From: Phycisphaerae bacterium
GTDB taxonomy: Bacteria; Planctomycetota; Phycisphaerae; UBA1845; Fen-1342
NCBI GenBank assembly: GCA_026984555.1
Contig: JALSRY010000418.1
Span: 1 to 11,975 of the forward strand
DNA: 11,975 nucleotides
Reading direction: 5' to 3'
A program made the position numbers and the translations under genes. The first letter of the stretch is position 1. Each line of letters starts with the position of its first letter. The notes below the pieces were generated by a model. It was given only the letters and a program-made list of their open reading frames with translations, had not been told where the DNA came from and searched no databases. This document shows, piece by piece, positions 1 through 9,066 of the stretch.

Positions 1-2824
1 TCTTTCCCCGTCGGGCGGCGGGCTTGGCGGTCTTGCGTGTCGTCCTAGCGGGTGCCTTGCGCGCGCTGCGGCGAGACGGCTTGCGCTGACGCTCCTGTTC
101 GATGACGGCTTGCGCCGCGGCGAGCCGGGCGATCGGCACGCGGTACGGCGAACAGCTCACGTAGTCCATCCCGACGCCGTGGCAGAACTTGACGCTCTTG
201 GGATCACCGCCGTGCTCGCCACAGATGCCGACCTTGAGGCGGGGTCGCGCGGCGCGGCCGTGTTCGATGGCCCAGCGGACGAGCCGGCCGACACCGTCGA
301 TGTCAAGCGACTGGAATGGGTCGTCGGGGAAAACCGCGGCTTTGTTGGGGTCGTAGTATTCGGGCAGGAAGCGGCCGGCATCGTCGCGCGAGAGCCCCAT
401 CGTCATTTGCGTCAGGTCGTTGGTGCCGAAGCTGAAGAACTCGGCGACGCCGGCGATCTCGTCGGCGGTGATGGCCGCGCGGGGTGTTTCGATCATCGTG
501 CCGACGAGGTACTTGAGGCGCACGCCGGCTTCTTTGATCACCCGGCCGGCGACGGCGCGCGTGCGCTGTTCGAGGATTTGCAGCTCCCGGGCGGCGATGG
601 TCAGCGGGATCATGATTTCGGGATGAACCTTCCCGCCGCGCCGCTTCACCTCGATCGCGGCCTCGATGATCGCCCGTACCTGCATTTCGAGGATTTCGGG
701 GTAGGTGAGGGACAACCGGCATCCGCGGTGCCCGAGCATCGGGTTCGCTTCGTGGAGCTGCTCGGCACGGGCGAGGATCGCGTCGGCGGGAATGCCGGTG
801 ACCTGCGCAAGCTCCTCGGCCTGGTCCCGCGTCTTGGGCACGAACTCGTGCAGCGGCGGGTCGAGCAGGCGGATCGTGACCGGCCGGCCGGCCATCGCTT
901 CGAAAATGCCGACGAAGTCCTGCCGCTGGAACGGCAGCAGCTTATCGAGGGCCGCGCGGCGTTGGGCTTCGTTGTCGGCGACGATCATTTCCTGGATGGC
1001 GAGTTGGCGCTGCCGCGTGGCGAAGAACATGTGCTCGGTGCGACACAGGCCGATGCCCTCGGCGCCCATTTCGACCGCCTTGGCCGCATCGGCCGGCGTG
1101 TCGGCGTTGGTGCGCACCTTCAATCGGCGTCGCCGGTCGGCCCAGCCCATCAGGGTGTAGAACTCGGCCGGCGGTTCCGGGCGCACAAGGTCCACCTTGC
1201 CAAGGAAGACTTCGCCGGTCGAGCCGTCGAGCGTGAGATAGTCGCCGGCGCGAACGACACGCCCTCCCGCGATCATCTCCTGCTTCTCGTAGTCGATATC
1301 AAGGTCTTCACAACCGACGATGCAGCATTTGCCCCAGCCGCGAGCGACCACGGCGGCGTGCGAGGTCTTTCCACCGGTCTGGGTCAGGATGCCCTTGGCG
1401 GCCTGCATCCCGCCGACGTCTTCGGGGCTGGTCTCCTTGCGGACGATGATGACATCCTCGCCGGCTTCGGCCAGGCGCTCGGCGTCGCCGGCGTTGAAGA
1501 CCACCTTGCCGCAGGCTGCCCCCGGTACCGCGTTGATGCCGCGGGCGATCCGCCGGTCGGCCAGGGTGCTCCGGTCCGTGCCGGCGCTGATGACGGGGTA
1601 GAACAGCCGTTCGATGTCATCGCGGGTGATGCGCATGATCGCGTCGTCGCGGCCGATGACGGGTTTGCTCGCGGCGGCCTCGTACTTGCGCGGGAGGTAT
1701 CCCTTCTTGACGAGCCGCCGGGCCTCGGTGCGGGTCATCAGTGGACGGGTGGCCTGCTCGACGGCGATGCGAAAGGCCGCGGTCGGGGTGCGCTTGCCCG
1801 TGCGGCACTGGAGCATGTACAGCTTGCCGCGTTCGAACGTGAACTCCAGATCCTGCATATCGCCGTAGTGGATTTCGAGCATGGCCCGCACGGCGCAGAG
1901 CTGGTCGAATACTTCCGGCAGTTTCTCGCGCAGGTCGTGGAGCTTGATGGGCGTGCGAATGCCCGCGACGACGTCTTCGCCCTGGGCGTTGATCAGCAGG
2001 TCGCCGTAGAACTCGTTGGCGCCGGTGCTCGGGTCTCGGGTGAAACAGACGCCCGTGCCGCTGTCGTCGCCCATGTTGCCGAAAACCATCTGCTGGACGT
2101 TGACGCCGGTGCCCTTCAGGTCCGTGATTTTCTCGACCCGGCGATAGGTGACGGCCTTCTCGGCGTTCCACGAGTCGAACACCGCGTTGATCGCGCCGAC
2201 GAGCTGGACCCACGGATCCTGCGGGAAGTCGTCGCCGGTCTGCTCCCTGAAGAATGCCTTGAACTCTTCGCACAGCTCCTGGAGCGCCTCGGCGGGGATC
2301 TCGTGGTCATAGGAAATACCCAGACGGCTCTTGAGCTTGTAGAGTTTTTCTTCGAGCACCTCCTTGCTGAGACCAACCACGACGGTCGAGTACATCTGGA
2401 GGAAGCGGCGGTACGCGTCCCACGCGAAACGCGGGTTGCCGGTCGCGTCGGCCAGGCCACGCACGCTCACGTCGGAAAGTCCGAGGTTGAGAATCGTCTC
2501 CATCATCCCGGGCATCGAGCGGGCGGCGCCGCTGCGCACCGACACGAGCAGCGGGTTTTGCGCGTCGCCGAGCTTCTTGCCGGTGGTCTTTTCCAGTCGG
2601 GCGAGGTTGCGGCGCACTTCGGCCTCCATGCCCGGGGGCCATTTCATGTGGTGGGTGTTGGCGTAGGCGCAGGCCGTGACGGTGATCGTAAAACCGGCCG
2701 GCACCGGCAGGCCGATGTGGGTCATCTCCGCCAGCCCGGCCCCCTTGCCGCCGAGCAGGTCGCGGTCCGCGCTCGTGCCCTCGGCCTTGCCGGCCCCGAA
2801 GAAATAGACGTACTTCTGCTTCAT
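1..2824 (-). CDS. ppdK: Pyruvate phosphate dikinase, C-terminus cut by the left edge
   Basis: This enzyme interconverts pyruvate + ATP + phosphate and PEP + AMP + PPi in the cytoplasm. About 941 codons are visible, so essentially the whole enzyme is present; the stop lies beyond the left edge. The order is a glycine-rich N-terminal ATP-grasp domain (GGKGAGLAEM near residue 25, then RSGAARSMPGMMETILNLG), a phosphohistidine domain (GGKTSHAAV, catalytic His489), and a C-terminal TIM-barrel PEP/pyruvate domain (LCRTEHMFF, FSFGTNDLTQ, ICGEHGGD with acid/base Cys868). The fold ends near residue 910. It is followed by a tail (about 915-941 and on) with 12 Lys/Arg in 27 residues and no acidic residue, which is not part of the usual enzyme. 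The ATG at 2824 has a strong SD 8 nt upstream and starts the expected KYVYFFG sequence. It lies 110 bp downstream of acnA on the same strand, so the two may be cotranscribed. Family assignment is firm; PEP synthase is excluded by the PPDK-type N-terminus. Confidence 0.96.
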   Translation of the reverse strand, partial: MKQKYVYFFGAGKAEGTSADRDLLGGKGAGLAEMTHIGLPVPAGFTITVTACAYANTHHMKWPPGMEAEVRRNLARLEKTTGKKLGDAQNPLLVSVRSGAARSMPGMMETILNLGLSDVSVRGLADATGNPRFAWDAYRRFLQMYSTVVVGLSKEVLEEKLYKLKSRLGISYDHEIPAEALQELCEEFKAFFREQTGDDFPQDPWVQLVGAINAVFDSWNAEKAVTYRRVEKITDLKGTGVNVQQMVFGNMGDDSGTGVCFTRDPSTGANEFYGDLLINAQGEDVVAGIRTPIKLHDLREKLPEVFDQLCAVRAMLEIHYGDMQDLEFTFERGKLYMLQCRTGKRTPTAAFRIAVEQATRPLMTRTEARRLVKKGYLPRKYEAAASKPVIGRDDAIMRITRDDIERLFYPVISAGTDRSTLADRRIARGINAVPGAACGKVVFNAGDAERLAEAGEDVIIVRKETSPEDVGGMQAAKGILTQTGGKTSHAAVVARGWGKCCIVGCEDLDIDYEKQEMIAGGRVVRAGDYLTLDGSTGEVFLGKVDLVRPEPPAEFYTLMGWADRRRRLKVRTNADTPADAAKAVEMGAEGIGLCRTEHMFFATRQRQLAIQEMIVADNEAQRRAALDKLLPFQRQDFVGIFEAMAGRPVTIRLLDPPLHEFVPKTRDQAEELAQVTGIPADAILARAEQLHEANPMLGHRGCRLSLTYPEILEMQVRAIIEAAIEVKRRGGKVHPEIMIPLTIAARELQILEQRTRAVAGRVIKEAGVRLKYLVGTMIETPRAAITADEIAGVAEFFSFGTNDLTQMTMGLSRDDAGRFLPEYYDPNKAAVFPDDPFQSLDIDGVGRLVRWAIEHGRAARPRLKVGICGEHGGDPKSVKFCHGVGMDYVSCSPYRVPIARLAAAQAVIEQERQRKPSRRSARKAPARTTRKTAKPAARRGK

Positions 2825-2832
2825 GCGTAGGT

Positions 2833-2840
2833 TCCTTCCT
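2833..2840 (-). promoter_or_regulatory. Shine-Dalgarno of ppdK
   Basis: AGGAAGGA on the minus strand sits 8 nt before the ATG at 2824. It supports this start and efficient translation of ppdK. I could not find a convincing promoter between acnA and ppdK. Confidence 0.75.
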
Positions 2841-2879
2841 GGCTTTCGTGCGTTCGGAATGCCTGCAAACCGACCGGCG

Positions 2880-2896
2880 GCCGGGACATCCCCGGC
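2880..2896 (-). other. Short GC hairpin between acnA and ppdK
   Basis: GCCGGG, a 5-nt loop, then CCCGGC form a perfect 6-bp stem in the 110-bp acnA-ppdK gap, about 40 nt after the acnA stop. No T-run follows in the minus-strand direction, so a classical intrinsic terminator is not supported. It could be a processing or partial-attenuation structure, or chance in GC-rich DNA. Confidence 0.25.
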
Positions 2897-2934
2897 GGCA
2901 CCGGCCCGTTCCCCGCGTCTTTTCCGCTCGACTT

Positions 2935-5649
2935 CTACTGCTTGAGCAACTTGCGCTGCACCATTTGCAGCACGCCCCCGTTGCGGTAGTAGTCCACCTC
3001 CACCGGCGTATCGACCCGGCAACGTACCGTGAACTCGGTCTTCTTCTGGGTCTGCGGGTGCGCGGCGACGACCGTGAGATCCTGCTGCGGCTGGAGATCG
3101 TCACCCAGGTCGGGAATGTCGAAGACCTCGTGCCCGGTCAGGTTGAGCGATTGCCACGACTGCCCGTCCTTGAACTGGAGCGGCAGAACCCCCATGCACA
3201 CGAGGTTGGTGCGGTGGATGCGCTCGAAGCTTTCGGCGATGACCGCGCGAATCCCCAACAGCAGCGTGCCCTTGGCGGCCCAGTCGCGCGAGCTGCCCAT
3301 GCCGTAATCCTTGCCCGCCAGCACGATCAGCGGCGTATCTTCCGCCTTGTACTTCATCGCGGCCTCGTACACGCTGGTCTGCACGCCGCTGGGCAGGTGG
3401 ATCGTCACCCCGCCCTCGGTCCCCGGCGCGAGCAGGTTGCGCAGCCGCACGTTGGCGAACGTCCCGCGGGTCATCACGCGGTCGTTGCCACGCCGCGAGC
3501 CGTAACTGTTGAAATCGGCCACGTCCACCCCGTGTTCCAGCAGGTAGCGGCCCGCGGGACTGTCCGGCTTGATCGGGCCGGCGGGGCTGATGTGGTCGGT
3601 GGTCACGCTGTCGCCCAACAGCAGCAGGCAGCGGGCGTGGCGGATCGACGTGATCGGCGGCGCCTCGGGCGAGAGGTCCACGAAGAACGGCGGCTCCTGG
3701 ATGTAGGTGCTGTCCTCGTTCCACTCGTACACGTCGCCCCCGCTGACCTCGATCTTCTGCCAGGCTTCGCTGCCTTTGAATACGTCGGCGTAGCGCTGCT
3801 TGAACATCTCGGGCGTGACACAACTCGCCACCGTGTTGTTGATTTCTTCCTGCGTCGGCCAGATGTCCCGCAGGTAGACGTCGTGGCCTTTGCCGTCCTG
3901 CCCGATCGGGTCGTTGCGGAGGTCGATATCGGTCGTGCCCGCGAGGGCATAGGCGACGACCAGCATCGGCGAGGCGAGATAGTTCGCCCGCGTCTGGGGG
4001 CTGACCCGCCCCTCGAAGTTGCGGTTGCCGCTGAGTACCGCGCTGGCGACGATGCCCGATTTCTCGATCGCCTCGCGGATCGCGTCCGGCAGCGGGCCGC
4101 TGTTGCCGATGCAGACTGCGCAGCCGTAACCGATCGTGTTGAACCCCAGCTCGTCGAGGTACCGCGCCACCCCGGCCTTCTCGAGGTAGTCGGTCACGAC
4201 CCGCGAGCCCGGCGCCAGGCTGGTCTTGACCCACGGCTTGGTCCGCAACCCCTTTTCAACCGCTTTCTTGGCCACCAGCCCCGCGCCGAGCATCACCGAC
4301 GGGTTCGACGTGTTCGTGCAGCTCGTGATCGCGGCGATGACCACCGAGCCGTTGCGCAGCTCGAAATGCTCGCCGTTGTGTTCGACTTCGATGCGGCGGT
4401 CGAGCGCATCGTCAGGCAGCTCGAACCCCCGCTCGGCGATCGGCGCCGTCAGGCTCGCGCGAAACGCCGATTTCATCTGCGAAAGCGGGATGCGGTCCTG
4501 CGGGCGCTTGGGACCGGCCAGCGCCGGCTCGATCGTGCTGACGTCGAGCTCGACGATTTCGCTGTAGCTGGCCTCGGGCGCGTCCGCCGTCCGGAACAGT
4601 CCCTGTTCCTTGCAATAGCGCTCGACCAGGTCGATTTCCTCGTTGGTGCGTCCGGTCAGCCGCATGTACGCCAGCGTCTGCTCATCCACCGGGAAGAATC
4701 CCATTGTCGCGCCGTATTCGGGCGCCATGTTGGCGATCGTGGCCCGGTCGGCGAGCTTCATGTCCTCCAGGCCCTCGCCGAAGAACTCGACGAACTTGCC
4801 GACGACGCCGCGCTCGCGCAGCACCTGCGTGACACGCAAGACCAGGTCGGTCGCCGTGGCCCCCTCGGGCAACGTCCCGGTGAGCCGGAATCCGACGACC
4901 TGCGGCATGAGCATGTACATCGGCTGGCCGAGCATGGCGGCCTCGGCTTCGATGCCGCCGACGCCCCAGCCGAGCACGCCCAAGCCGTTGATCATCGTGG
5001 TGTGACTATCGGTGCCCACCAGCGTGTCGGGGATCGCGAACGTCTCGCCGTCGATCTCCCGGCGCAGCACGACTTTGGCCAGGTATTCAAGATTGACCTG
5101 GTGAATGATGCCCGTGGCCGGCGGGACGACCCGCAGTCCGTCGAACGCACTCTGGCCCCAGCGGAGAAACTCGTAGCGCTCGCGGTTGCGTTTGAACTCC
5201 AGCTTGGCGTTGAGCTCCAGCGCGTCCGGGCTGCCGTAATAGTCCACTTGTACCGAGTGGTCGATCACCAGCGCCGCCGGGATCAGCGGGTTGATGCGCT
5301 TCGGGTCGCCGCCGAGCCGGTGCATCGACGATCGCATGGCGGCAAAGTCCACCAGCGCCGGAACCCCGGTGAAGTCCTGGAGCACGACCCGCGCGCAGCG
5401 GAACGGGATTTCCTGTTCGCCGGGGTCGGCGGCGTTCCAGTTGGCCAGGGCTTTCACGTGGTCTTCGAGTACCTGGTAGCCATCGACGTTGCGCAGCACG
5501 GCTTCCAGCAAGACGCGAATCGAGACCGGCAGCCGCGATATAGGACCAACGCCGGCCTTCTCGAGCGCATCGAGCCGGCAGATGGTCACGTCGCCGCCGG
5601 CAGTGGACAGTTTCGCACGGACACCGAAAGGGTCTTTGGACGTACTCAT
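2935..5649 (-). CDS. acnA: Aconitate hydratase A (aconitase)
   Basis: This is the [4Fe-4S] enzyme that isomerises citrate to isocitrate in the TCA cycle, in the cytoplasm. The 904-residue product is close to the E. coli AcnA length (891). The hallmarks are present in order: [13 protein letters not shown] (around residue 210), [11 protein letters not shown] with cluster ligand Cys444, [12 protein letters not shown] with Cys510 and Cys513, and in the C-terminal swivel domain [22 protein letters not shown] and [13 protein letters not shown]. The three cysteines show a constant offset of +9 from the E. coli ligands as I recall them. The frame stays open 459 nt further upstream, but that part has no aconitase similarity. 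The ATG at 5649 starts the expected N-terminus (MSTSKDPF), with GGAG 9 nt before it. It is divergent from fliD and is followed by ppdK on the same strand. No missing residue or break was seen. Confidence 0.97.
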   Translation of the reverse strand: MSTSKDPFGVRAKLSTAGGDVTICRLDALEKAGVGPISRLPVSIRVLLEAVLRNVDGYQVLEDHVKALANWNAADPGEQEIPFRCARVVLQDFTGVPALVDFAAMRSSMHRLGGDPKRINPLIPAALVIDHSVQVDYYGSPDALELNAKLEFKRNRERYEFLRWGQSAFDGLRVVPPATGIIHQVNLEYLAKVVLRREIDGETFAIPDTLVGTDSHTTMINGLGVLGWGVGGIEAEAAMLGQPMYMLMPQVVGFRLTGTLPEGATATDLVLRVTQVLRERGVVGKFVEFFGEGLEDMKLADRATIANMAPEYGATMGFFPVDEQTLAYMRLTGRTNEEIDLVERYCKEQGLFRTADAPEASYSEIVELDVSTIEPALAGPKRPQDRIPLSQMKSAFRASLTAPIAERGFELPDDALDRRIEVEHNGEHFELRNGSVVIAAITSCTNTSNPSVMLGAGLVAKKAVEKGLRTKPWVKTSLAPGSRVVTDYLEKAGVARYLDELGFNTIGYGCAVCIGNSGPLPDAIREAIEKSGIVASAVLSGNRNFEGRVSPQTRANYLASPMLVVAYALAGTTDIDLRNDPIGQDGKGHDVYLRDIWPTQEEINNTVASCVTPEMFKQRYADVFKGSEAWQKIEVSGGDVYEWNEDSTYIQEPPFFVDLSPEAPPITSIRHARCLLLLGDSVTTDHISPAGPIKPDSPAGRYLLEHGVDVADFNSYGSRRGNDRVMTRGTFANVRLRNLLAPGTEGGVTIHLPSGVQTSVYEAAMKYKAEDTPLIVLAGKDYGMGSSRDWAAKGTLLLGIRAVIAESFERIHRTNLVCMGVLPLQFKDGQSWQSLNLTGHEVFDIPDLGDDLQPQQDLTVVAAHPQTQKKTEFTVRCRVDTPVEVDYYRNGGVLQMVQRKLLKQ

Positions 5650-5728
5650 ACCAGTCGTCTCCGTTCGTGATCGCCGTCTTCGTTCGTGACGGCACGCAAC
5701 AATCGCGCCAGCCAGGTTTGAAAGCCGA

Positions 5729-5757
5729 AGTGTACCACAGCCCGTCGCACGCGGCGA
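5729..5757 (-). promoter_or_regulatory. Possible acnA promoter
   Basis: On the minus strand, TACACT at 5734-5729 matches TATAAT at 4 of 6 positions. At 17-bp spacing the upstream hexamer TCGCCG (5757-5752) matches TTGACA at only 3 of 6. Initiation near 5722 would give a leader of about 73 nt. The same TACACTT string forms the -10 box of the better promoter before pgsA, which is the main support. Confidence 0.35.
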
Positions 5758-5908
5758 TTCCCCGCGCACACAAAACAGCGGGCGGGCTGCGCCGAGAGTC
5801 TCCCCCGCGGGGCTCGGTCTTGGTGGCCGCGCGACCCACCATCGCGGGATACGCGCCCGTTGCCCGTCCGCGACGCGCAAGTCGGCATCGAGGTTGCCTC
5901 CCGATTTG

Positions 5909-5916
5909 GCCGATGA
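5909..5916 (+). promoter_or_regulatory. Possible sigma-28 (FliA) -10 element of fliD
   Basis: GCCGATGA matches the flagellar sigma-28 -10 consensus GCCGATAA at 7 of 8 positions and lies about 60 bp before the fliD GTG. No TAAA-like -35 is found 15-16 bp upstream (GAGG there), so this is only half a promoter. The gene context (filament cap and chaperone) is what makes it plausible. Confidence 0.22.
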
Positions 5917-5964
5917 AACCGCGGGCGGCTGCGCGCCGCCGACGCCCGATGGCCCGCAAACCCC

Positions 5965-5970
5965 AGGAGG
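5965..5970 (+). promoter_or_regulatory. Perfect Shine-Dalgarno that fixes the fliD GTG start
   Basis: AGGAGG is followed by 6 nt and then GTG at 5977. The downstream sequence is the conserved FliD N-terminus, so this GTG rather than a later ATG is the start. Confidence 0.85.
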
Positions 5971-5976
5971 ACCGCC

Positions 5977-8900
5977 GTGGGCAGCATAAGTACAGGCATA
6001 GGCTTGATTTCCGGAATCAACTACGATCAGCTCATCGAGCAGATGCTCACGCTCGATGCGGCTCCCCGCGATCGCTTGACCGCCCGGATCAGCAATATCG
6101 ACGCGCAAAGGACGGCATATCTGGATGTTTCTGCGCGAATCAGTGCGATTCTCGCGAAAATCAACACGCTATCCAGTACCGATTTTTTCCACAACACCAC
6201 CGCCTCGTCGTCCAACCCCGACGTGCTCGGGGTGACGGCGGACGCCAACGCGATCCCCGGATCGTACAGCTTCATCGTCAAGGCCCTGGCGACCACGCAC
6301 CAGGTCGTCAGCCGCGGGTTCACCTCGCAGGATGCACCCTTGCCACCGGGGCAGGTGTACCTCGAATCCGCCCGGGCACGCGTCAACGGGCACACGCAGC
6401 TCGACGAGCTCAACGGCTACCAGGGTGTGCAGCGCGGCTCGTTCCAGATCACCGACGCTTCCGGAAACACCGCGACGATCAGTCTCGGCGACGCCGTCAC
6501 ACTCGATGATGTCGTCGATCGCATCAACGCCGCCGACATCGACGTGACCGCCGAAGTCCGCGCCGACCACCTCGTGCTCCGCGAGACCACCGGCGGAACG
6601 CTGCGGGTCCGCGAGGTGGACGGTGGACACGTGGCCGCCGACCTCGGTTTCGGCGCCGGACACACATACGATGGCGGCGGGCGGATCGAAGGCACCGACC
6701 TCGTGTATCTCAGCGACTATACCCCGACCCGCGCGATCAACGACGGCAACGGCATTCGTCATGCCCGCGCCGGCGACGACTTCACGATCAACGGGATCGC
6801 GGTGAGCCTCAGCGATATCCTGACGCCCGATACGCGCCTCGGGCGGCTCAACCACGGCCTCGGCGTCGAGCTGGGAACCATTCGTATCACCACCCAGGAC
6901 GATGCCGGCCGATCGCAAAGCAGCGAGATCGACCTGAGCGGATTCGACACCATCGGGCAGATCAAGGACGCGATCGAGGGGAGCGTCGAAGGTGTCAGCG
7001 TGACGCTCGCCGACAACAAGATGGTGATCACGGCCGGCGGCGATGACGCGGGAGACACGCCGTTGACGATCGAGGACGTGAGCGGTCACGCCGCCCGTGA
7101 TCTGGGAATCGCCGGCACCTCCGACACGGGCAAGATCACCGGCAGCGGCATTCTTCACAGCGACACGCTCGCGGATGTCGTCGCCGCGATCAATCACGCG
7201 ACCGATAACGATGGTTCCGTGACGGCGTCGATCGACGGGACGCGCCTCGTGCTCCACGGAGAGGGTGGCCTGGAGCTTGCCGCCGTCGGCAGCTCCCATG
7301 CGCTCGAGGACCTCGGTTTTGCGGAAGGCTCGTTCGACGCGACGGCGACCGGCCGGCGGATCGTCGGCGGAATCGACAGCGTATTGTTGCGCACGCTCAA
7401 CGGCGGGCAGGGATTCACGCCCGGCCAGATCCGCATCGAAACCGGATCGGGAGCGGTAACGCTCGACTTGAGCGACGTGCAAACACTCGACGGGGTCATC
7501 GACCGGATCAACCAGGTTTCGGCGGACGAAGGGCTCGGTATCGAGGCCTCCACTGACCACACCGGCACCCGTCTGATCGTGCGCAGCATCGATGGCGTGA
7601 CGCCGATCTCGATTCAGGATGTGGCCGGCGGCGGGACATTCGCGGCCGACATCGGCCTCGCCACCGATACGCCCGCCGCCACGCTCACCAGCGACAATCT
7701 CCAGCGACGCTACATCTCGGAAAACACCGCGCTGAGCAGCCTGAACAACGGCGCGGGCGTTGCGCTTGGAACCATCCGCATCACCAACACGCTCGGCGAG
7801 GCACGCTCGTTCGATCTCTCGTCCACCACCGGCGGAACGCTTCAGGATGTCATCGACGCGATCAACGCTGATGGGACGTTCGGCGTCGCGGCCCGGATCA
7901 ACGACACCGGCGACGGATTGGTGATCGAAGACACCGCCGGCGGCGACTTCGCGCTCAAGATCGAGGACGAAACCGGCAGCGCCGCTCGCGACCTGAACAT
8001 CCTGGGCGAGTCGGACGCCGGCGTGATCGACGGCAGCTACGAATTCAACCTCACGCTCACCGGGCACGAGACCCTCGCCGATGTCGCCGCCCAGATCAAT
8101 GACCACGCCGGAATCGCCCAGGCCAGCGTGCTCAACGACGGCACGGGCGTGTCGCCTTACCGGCTTCAAATCGCGTCGAGCACGAGCGGGGCGGCCGGCG
8201 AGCTGCTGGCAGACGGTCTCGACTTTTCGACGCTCAGCAACGCCCAGGATGCGAAAGTCATCCTCGGGTCCAATCCCGATTCGGGCGTGCTGATCACCAG
8301 CGCCAGTAACACCATCAGCGGCGTCGCCCCGGGCGTGACGATCGACCTCGCCGCGGTTTCGGACGATCCGGTCACCGTCACGATCGGGCGGGACGATACC
8401 GCCGTCGCCGACGCGATCGACGAGTTCGTCAGCAGTTTCAACGACGCGCTCGACCGAATCGGGGAGTTGAGCAGCTACAACCCGGAGACGGAGGAAAAAG
8501 GGCTCCTGCTCGGCGAAGGAACGCTGCAAATGGTCGAGCGCCGGTTGACGCGCACCGTCGCGACCACGTCGATCGACGTGGGGGGTGGCATCCGGCGGCT
8601 GTCCGACCTGGGCATCCGTTTCCGCGACGGCAAGCTCGAGTTCAACCGCGACGAGTTTCTCGAAACGTTCGAGCAGCATCGCGACGAGATCACGCACTTT
8701 TTCGCGGACGAGGACACCGGCTTTGCCGCGGTGATGAAAAAAGAGCTCGACGGCATCACCGAATCGAACGGACTGATCGACCGGCGAGAAACCACGCTGG
8801 AGAAGCAAAAAGAGCTGATGAGCTCGCGGATCGACCAGATCAACGCGCTGCTCGAACAGAAACGCGCCCGGCTCAAGCGACAGTTCGCCGCCATGGAGTC

Positions 8901-8979
8901 CGCGCTTTCTGCGATGCAGACGCAGCAGGGCGCGCTCGCCCAGCTCGGCTCGCTCGCCAGCTCGTTCGGAACCCAATAA
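5977..8979 (+). CDS. fliD: Flagellar filament cap protein FliD (HAP2), repeat-expanded
   Basis: FliD caps the tip of the flagellar filament and guides flagellin folding outside the cell. Residues 1 to about 120 match the FliD N-terminal domain ([19 protein letters not shown], then a heptad-rich helix to INTLSS). Residues about 785-1000 match the FliD C-terminal domain ([48 protein letters not shown], and a terminal coiled coil [27 protein letters not shown], here described by its ends at about residues 944-970). Between them lie six copies of the flagellin/hook IN motif, 'TLxDVxxxIN ... DLG[IF]', starting near residues 175, 325, 397, 503, 621 and 699. At 1000 residues it is about twice E. coli FliD (468). 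There is no signal peptide, as expected for type III export. The GTG start has a perfect SD. fliS follows 87 bp downstream. Confidence 0.95.
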   Translation: MGSISTGIGLISGINYDQLIEQMLTLDAAPRDRLTARISNIDAQRTAYLDVSARISAILAKINTLSSTDFFHNTTASSSNPDVLGVTADANAIPGSYSFIVKALATTHQVVSRGFTSQDAPLPPGQVYLESARARVNGHTQLDELNGYQGVQRGSFQITDASGNTATISLGDAVTLDDVVDRINAADIDVTAEVRADHLVLRETTGGTLRVREVDGGHVAADLGFGAGHTYDGGGRIEGTDLVYLSDYTPTRAINDGNGIRHARAGDDFTINGIAVSLSDILTPDTRLGRLNHGLGVELGTIRITTQDDAGRSQSSEIDLSGFDTIGQIKDAIEGSVEGVSVTLADNKMVITAGGDDAGDTPLTIEDVSGHAARDLGIAGTSDTGKITGSGILHSDTLADVVAAINHATDNDGSVTASIDGTRLVLHGEGGLELAAVGSSHALEDLGFAEGSFDATATGRRIVGGIDSVLLRTLNGGQGFTPGQIRIETGSGAVTLDLSDVQTLDGVIDRINQVSADEGLGIEASTDHTGTRLIVRSIDGVTPISIQDVAGGGTFAADIGLATDTPAATLTSDNLQRRYISENTALSSLNNGAGVALGTIRITNTLGEARSFDLSSTTGGTLQDVIDAINADGTFGVAARINDTGDGLVIEDTAGGDFALKIEDETGSAARDLNILGESDAGVIDGSYEFNLTLTGHETLADVAAQINDHAGIAQASVLNDGTGVSPYRLQIASSTSGAAGELLADGLDFSTLSNAQDAKVILGSNPDSGVLITSASNTISGVAPGVTIDLAAVSDDPVTVTIGRDDTAVADAIDEFVSSFNDALDRIGELSSYNPETEEKGLLLGEGTLQMVERRLTRTVATTSIDVGGGIRRLSDLGIRFRDGKLEFNRDEFLETFEQHRDEITHFFADEDTGFAAVMKKELDGITESNGLIDRRETTLEKQKELMSSRIDQINALLEQKRARLKRQFAAMESALSAMQTQQGALAQLGSLASSFGTQ
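6499..8226 (+). repeat. Six degenerate IN-motif repeats within fliD
   Basis: Core units span residues 175-225, 325-378, 397-448, 503-561, 621-675 and 699-750. Each opens with T[LI]xx[VI]xxxIN or close ([59 protein letters not shown]). The first five end in DLGF, DLGI, DLGF, DIGL and DLNI; the sixth ends in GLDF. Units 1, 2, 4 and 5 are preceded by an 'LNxGxGVxxGxIxI' strand pair. Units 3 and 6 lack it and are instead preceded by SDTGKITGS and SDAGVIDGS. So units 2-3 and 5-6 look like copies of one two-unit module. The similarity is at protein level and the DNA is diverged, so this is old rather than a recent slippage product. Confidence 0.8.
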
Positions 8980-9003
8980 CCGGGGGGAGAAACCGTTTGT
9001 TAT

Positions 9004-9026
9004 CGGCCGGCAACCCCTCCCGGCCG
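9004..9026 (+). other. GC hairpin between fliD and fliS
   Basis: CGGCCGG and CCGGCCG form a perfect 7-bp stem with a 9-nt loop in the 87-bp gap, ending 40 nt before the fliS ATG. There is no T-run. It may affect fliD/fliS message stability or relative expression, or be chance in GC-rich DNA. Confidence 0.3.
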
Positions 9027-9066
9027 GCGATTCAGAAACGAACGAAAAGCAACCGATACCTTCGGC

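Larger units (their letters stand above)
5650..5976. other. Divergent intergenic region acnA/fliD
   Basis: This 327-bp stretch has no believable gene. Open frames crossing it are extensions of acnA or antisense shadows of fliD. It holds the acnA SD (GGAG at 5659-5662, minus strand), a TACACT box for acnA (5729-5734), a nested dyad at 5792-5817 (CCGAG and CTCGG flanking CCCCGCGGGG), a possible flagellar sigma-28-like -10 box (5909-5916) and the fliD SD (5965-5970). Confidence 0.6.

Noticed and set aside
110..2830. A 906-codon plus-strand open frame over ppdK
   Set aside because: It is antisense to a gene with all PPDK motifs. Long antisense frames arise from strong G/C bias at codon third positions; the translation is Arg/Asp/His/Gly-rich with no family resemblance.
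2848..5670. A 940-codon plus-strand open frame over acnA
   Set aside because: Same reason: the minus strand encodes a complete aconitase with its cluster cysteines.
5908..5922. Sigma-54 promoter (GG-N10-GC) before fliD
   Set aside because: The GG and GC are 11 nt apart instead of 10 and the flanking consensus bases do not match.
5650..6108. N-terminal extension of acnA of about 150 residues
   Set aside because: The frame is open but runs through the intergenic region into fliD, has no aconitase similarity, and the ATG at 5649 has its own SD and the expected N-terminus.
6169..8976. A 935-codon minus-strand open frame over fliD
   Set aside because: It mirrors fliD, which has conserved terminal domains and a perfect SD; the antisense product shows no recognisable domain.
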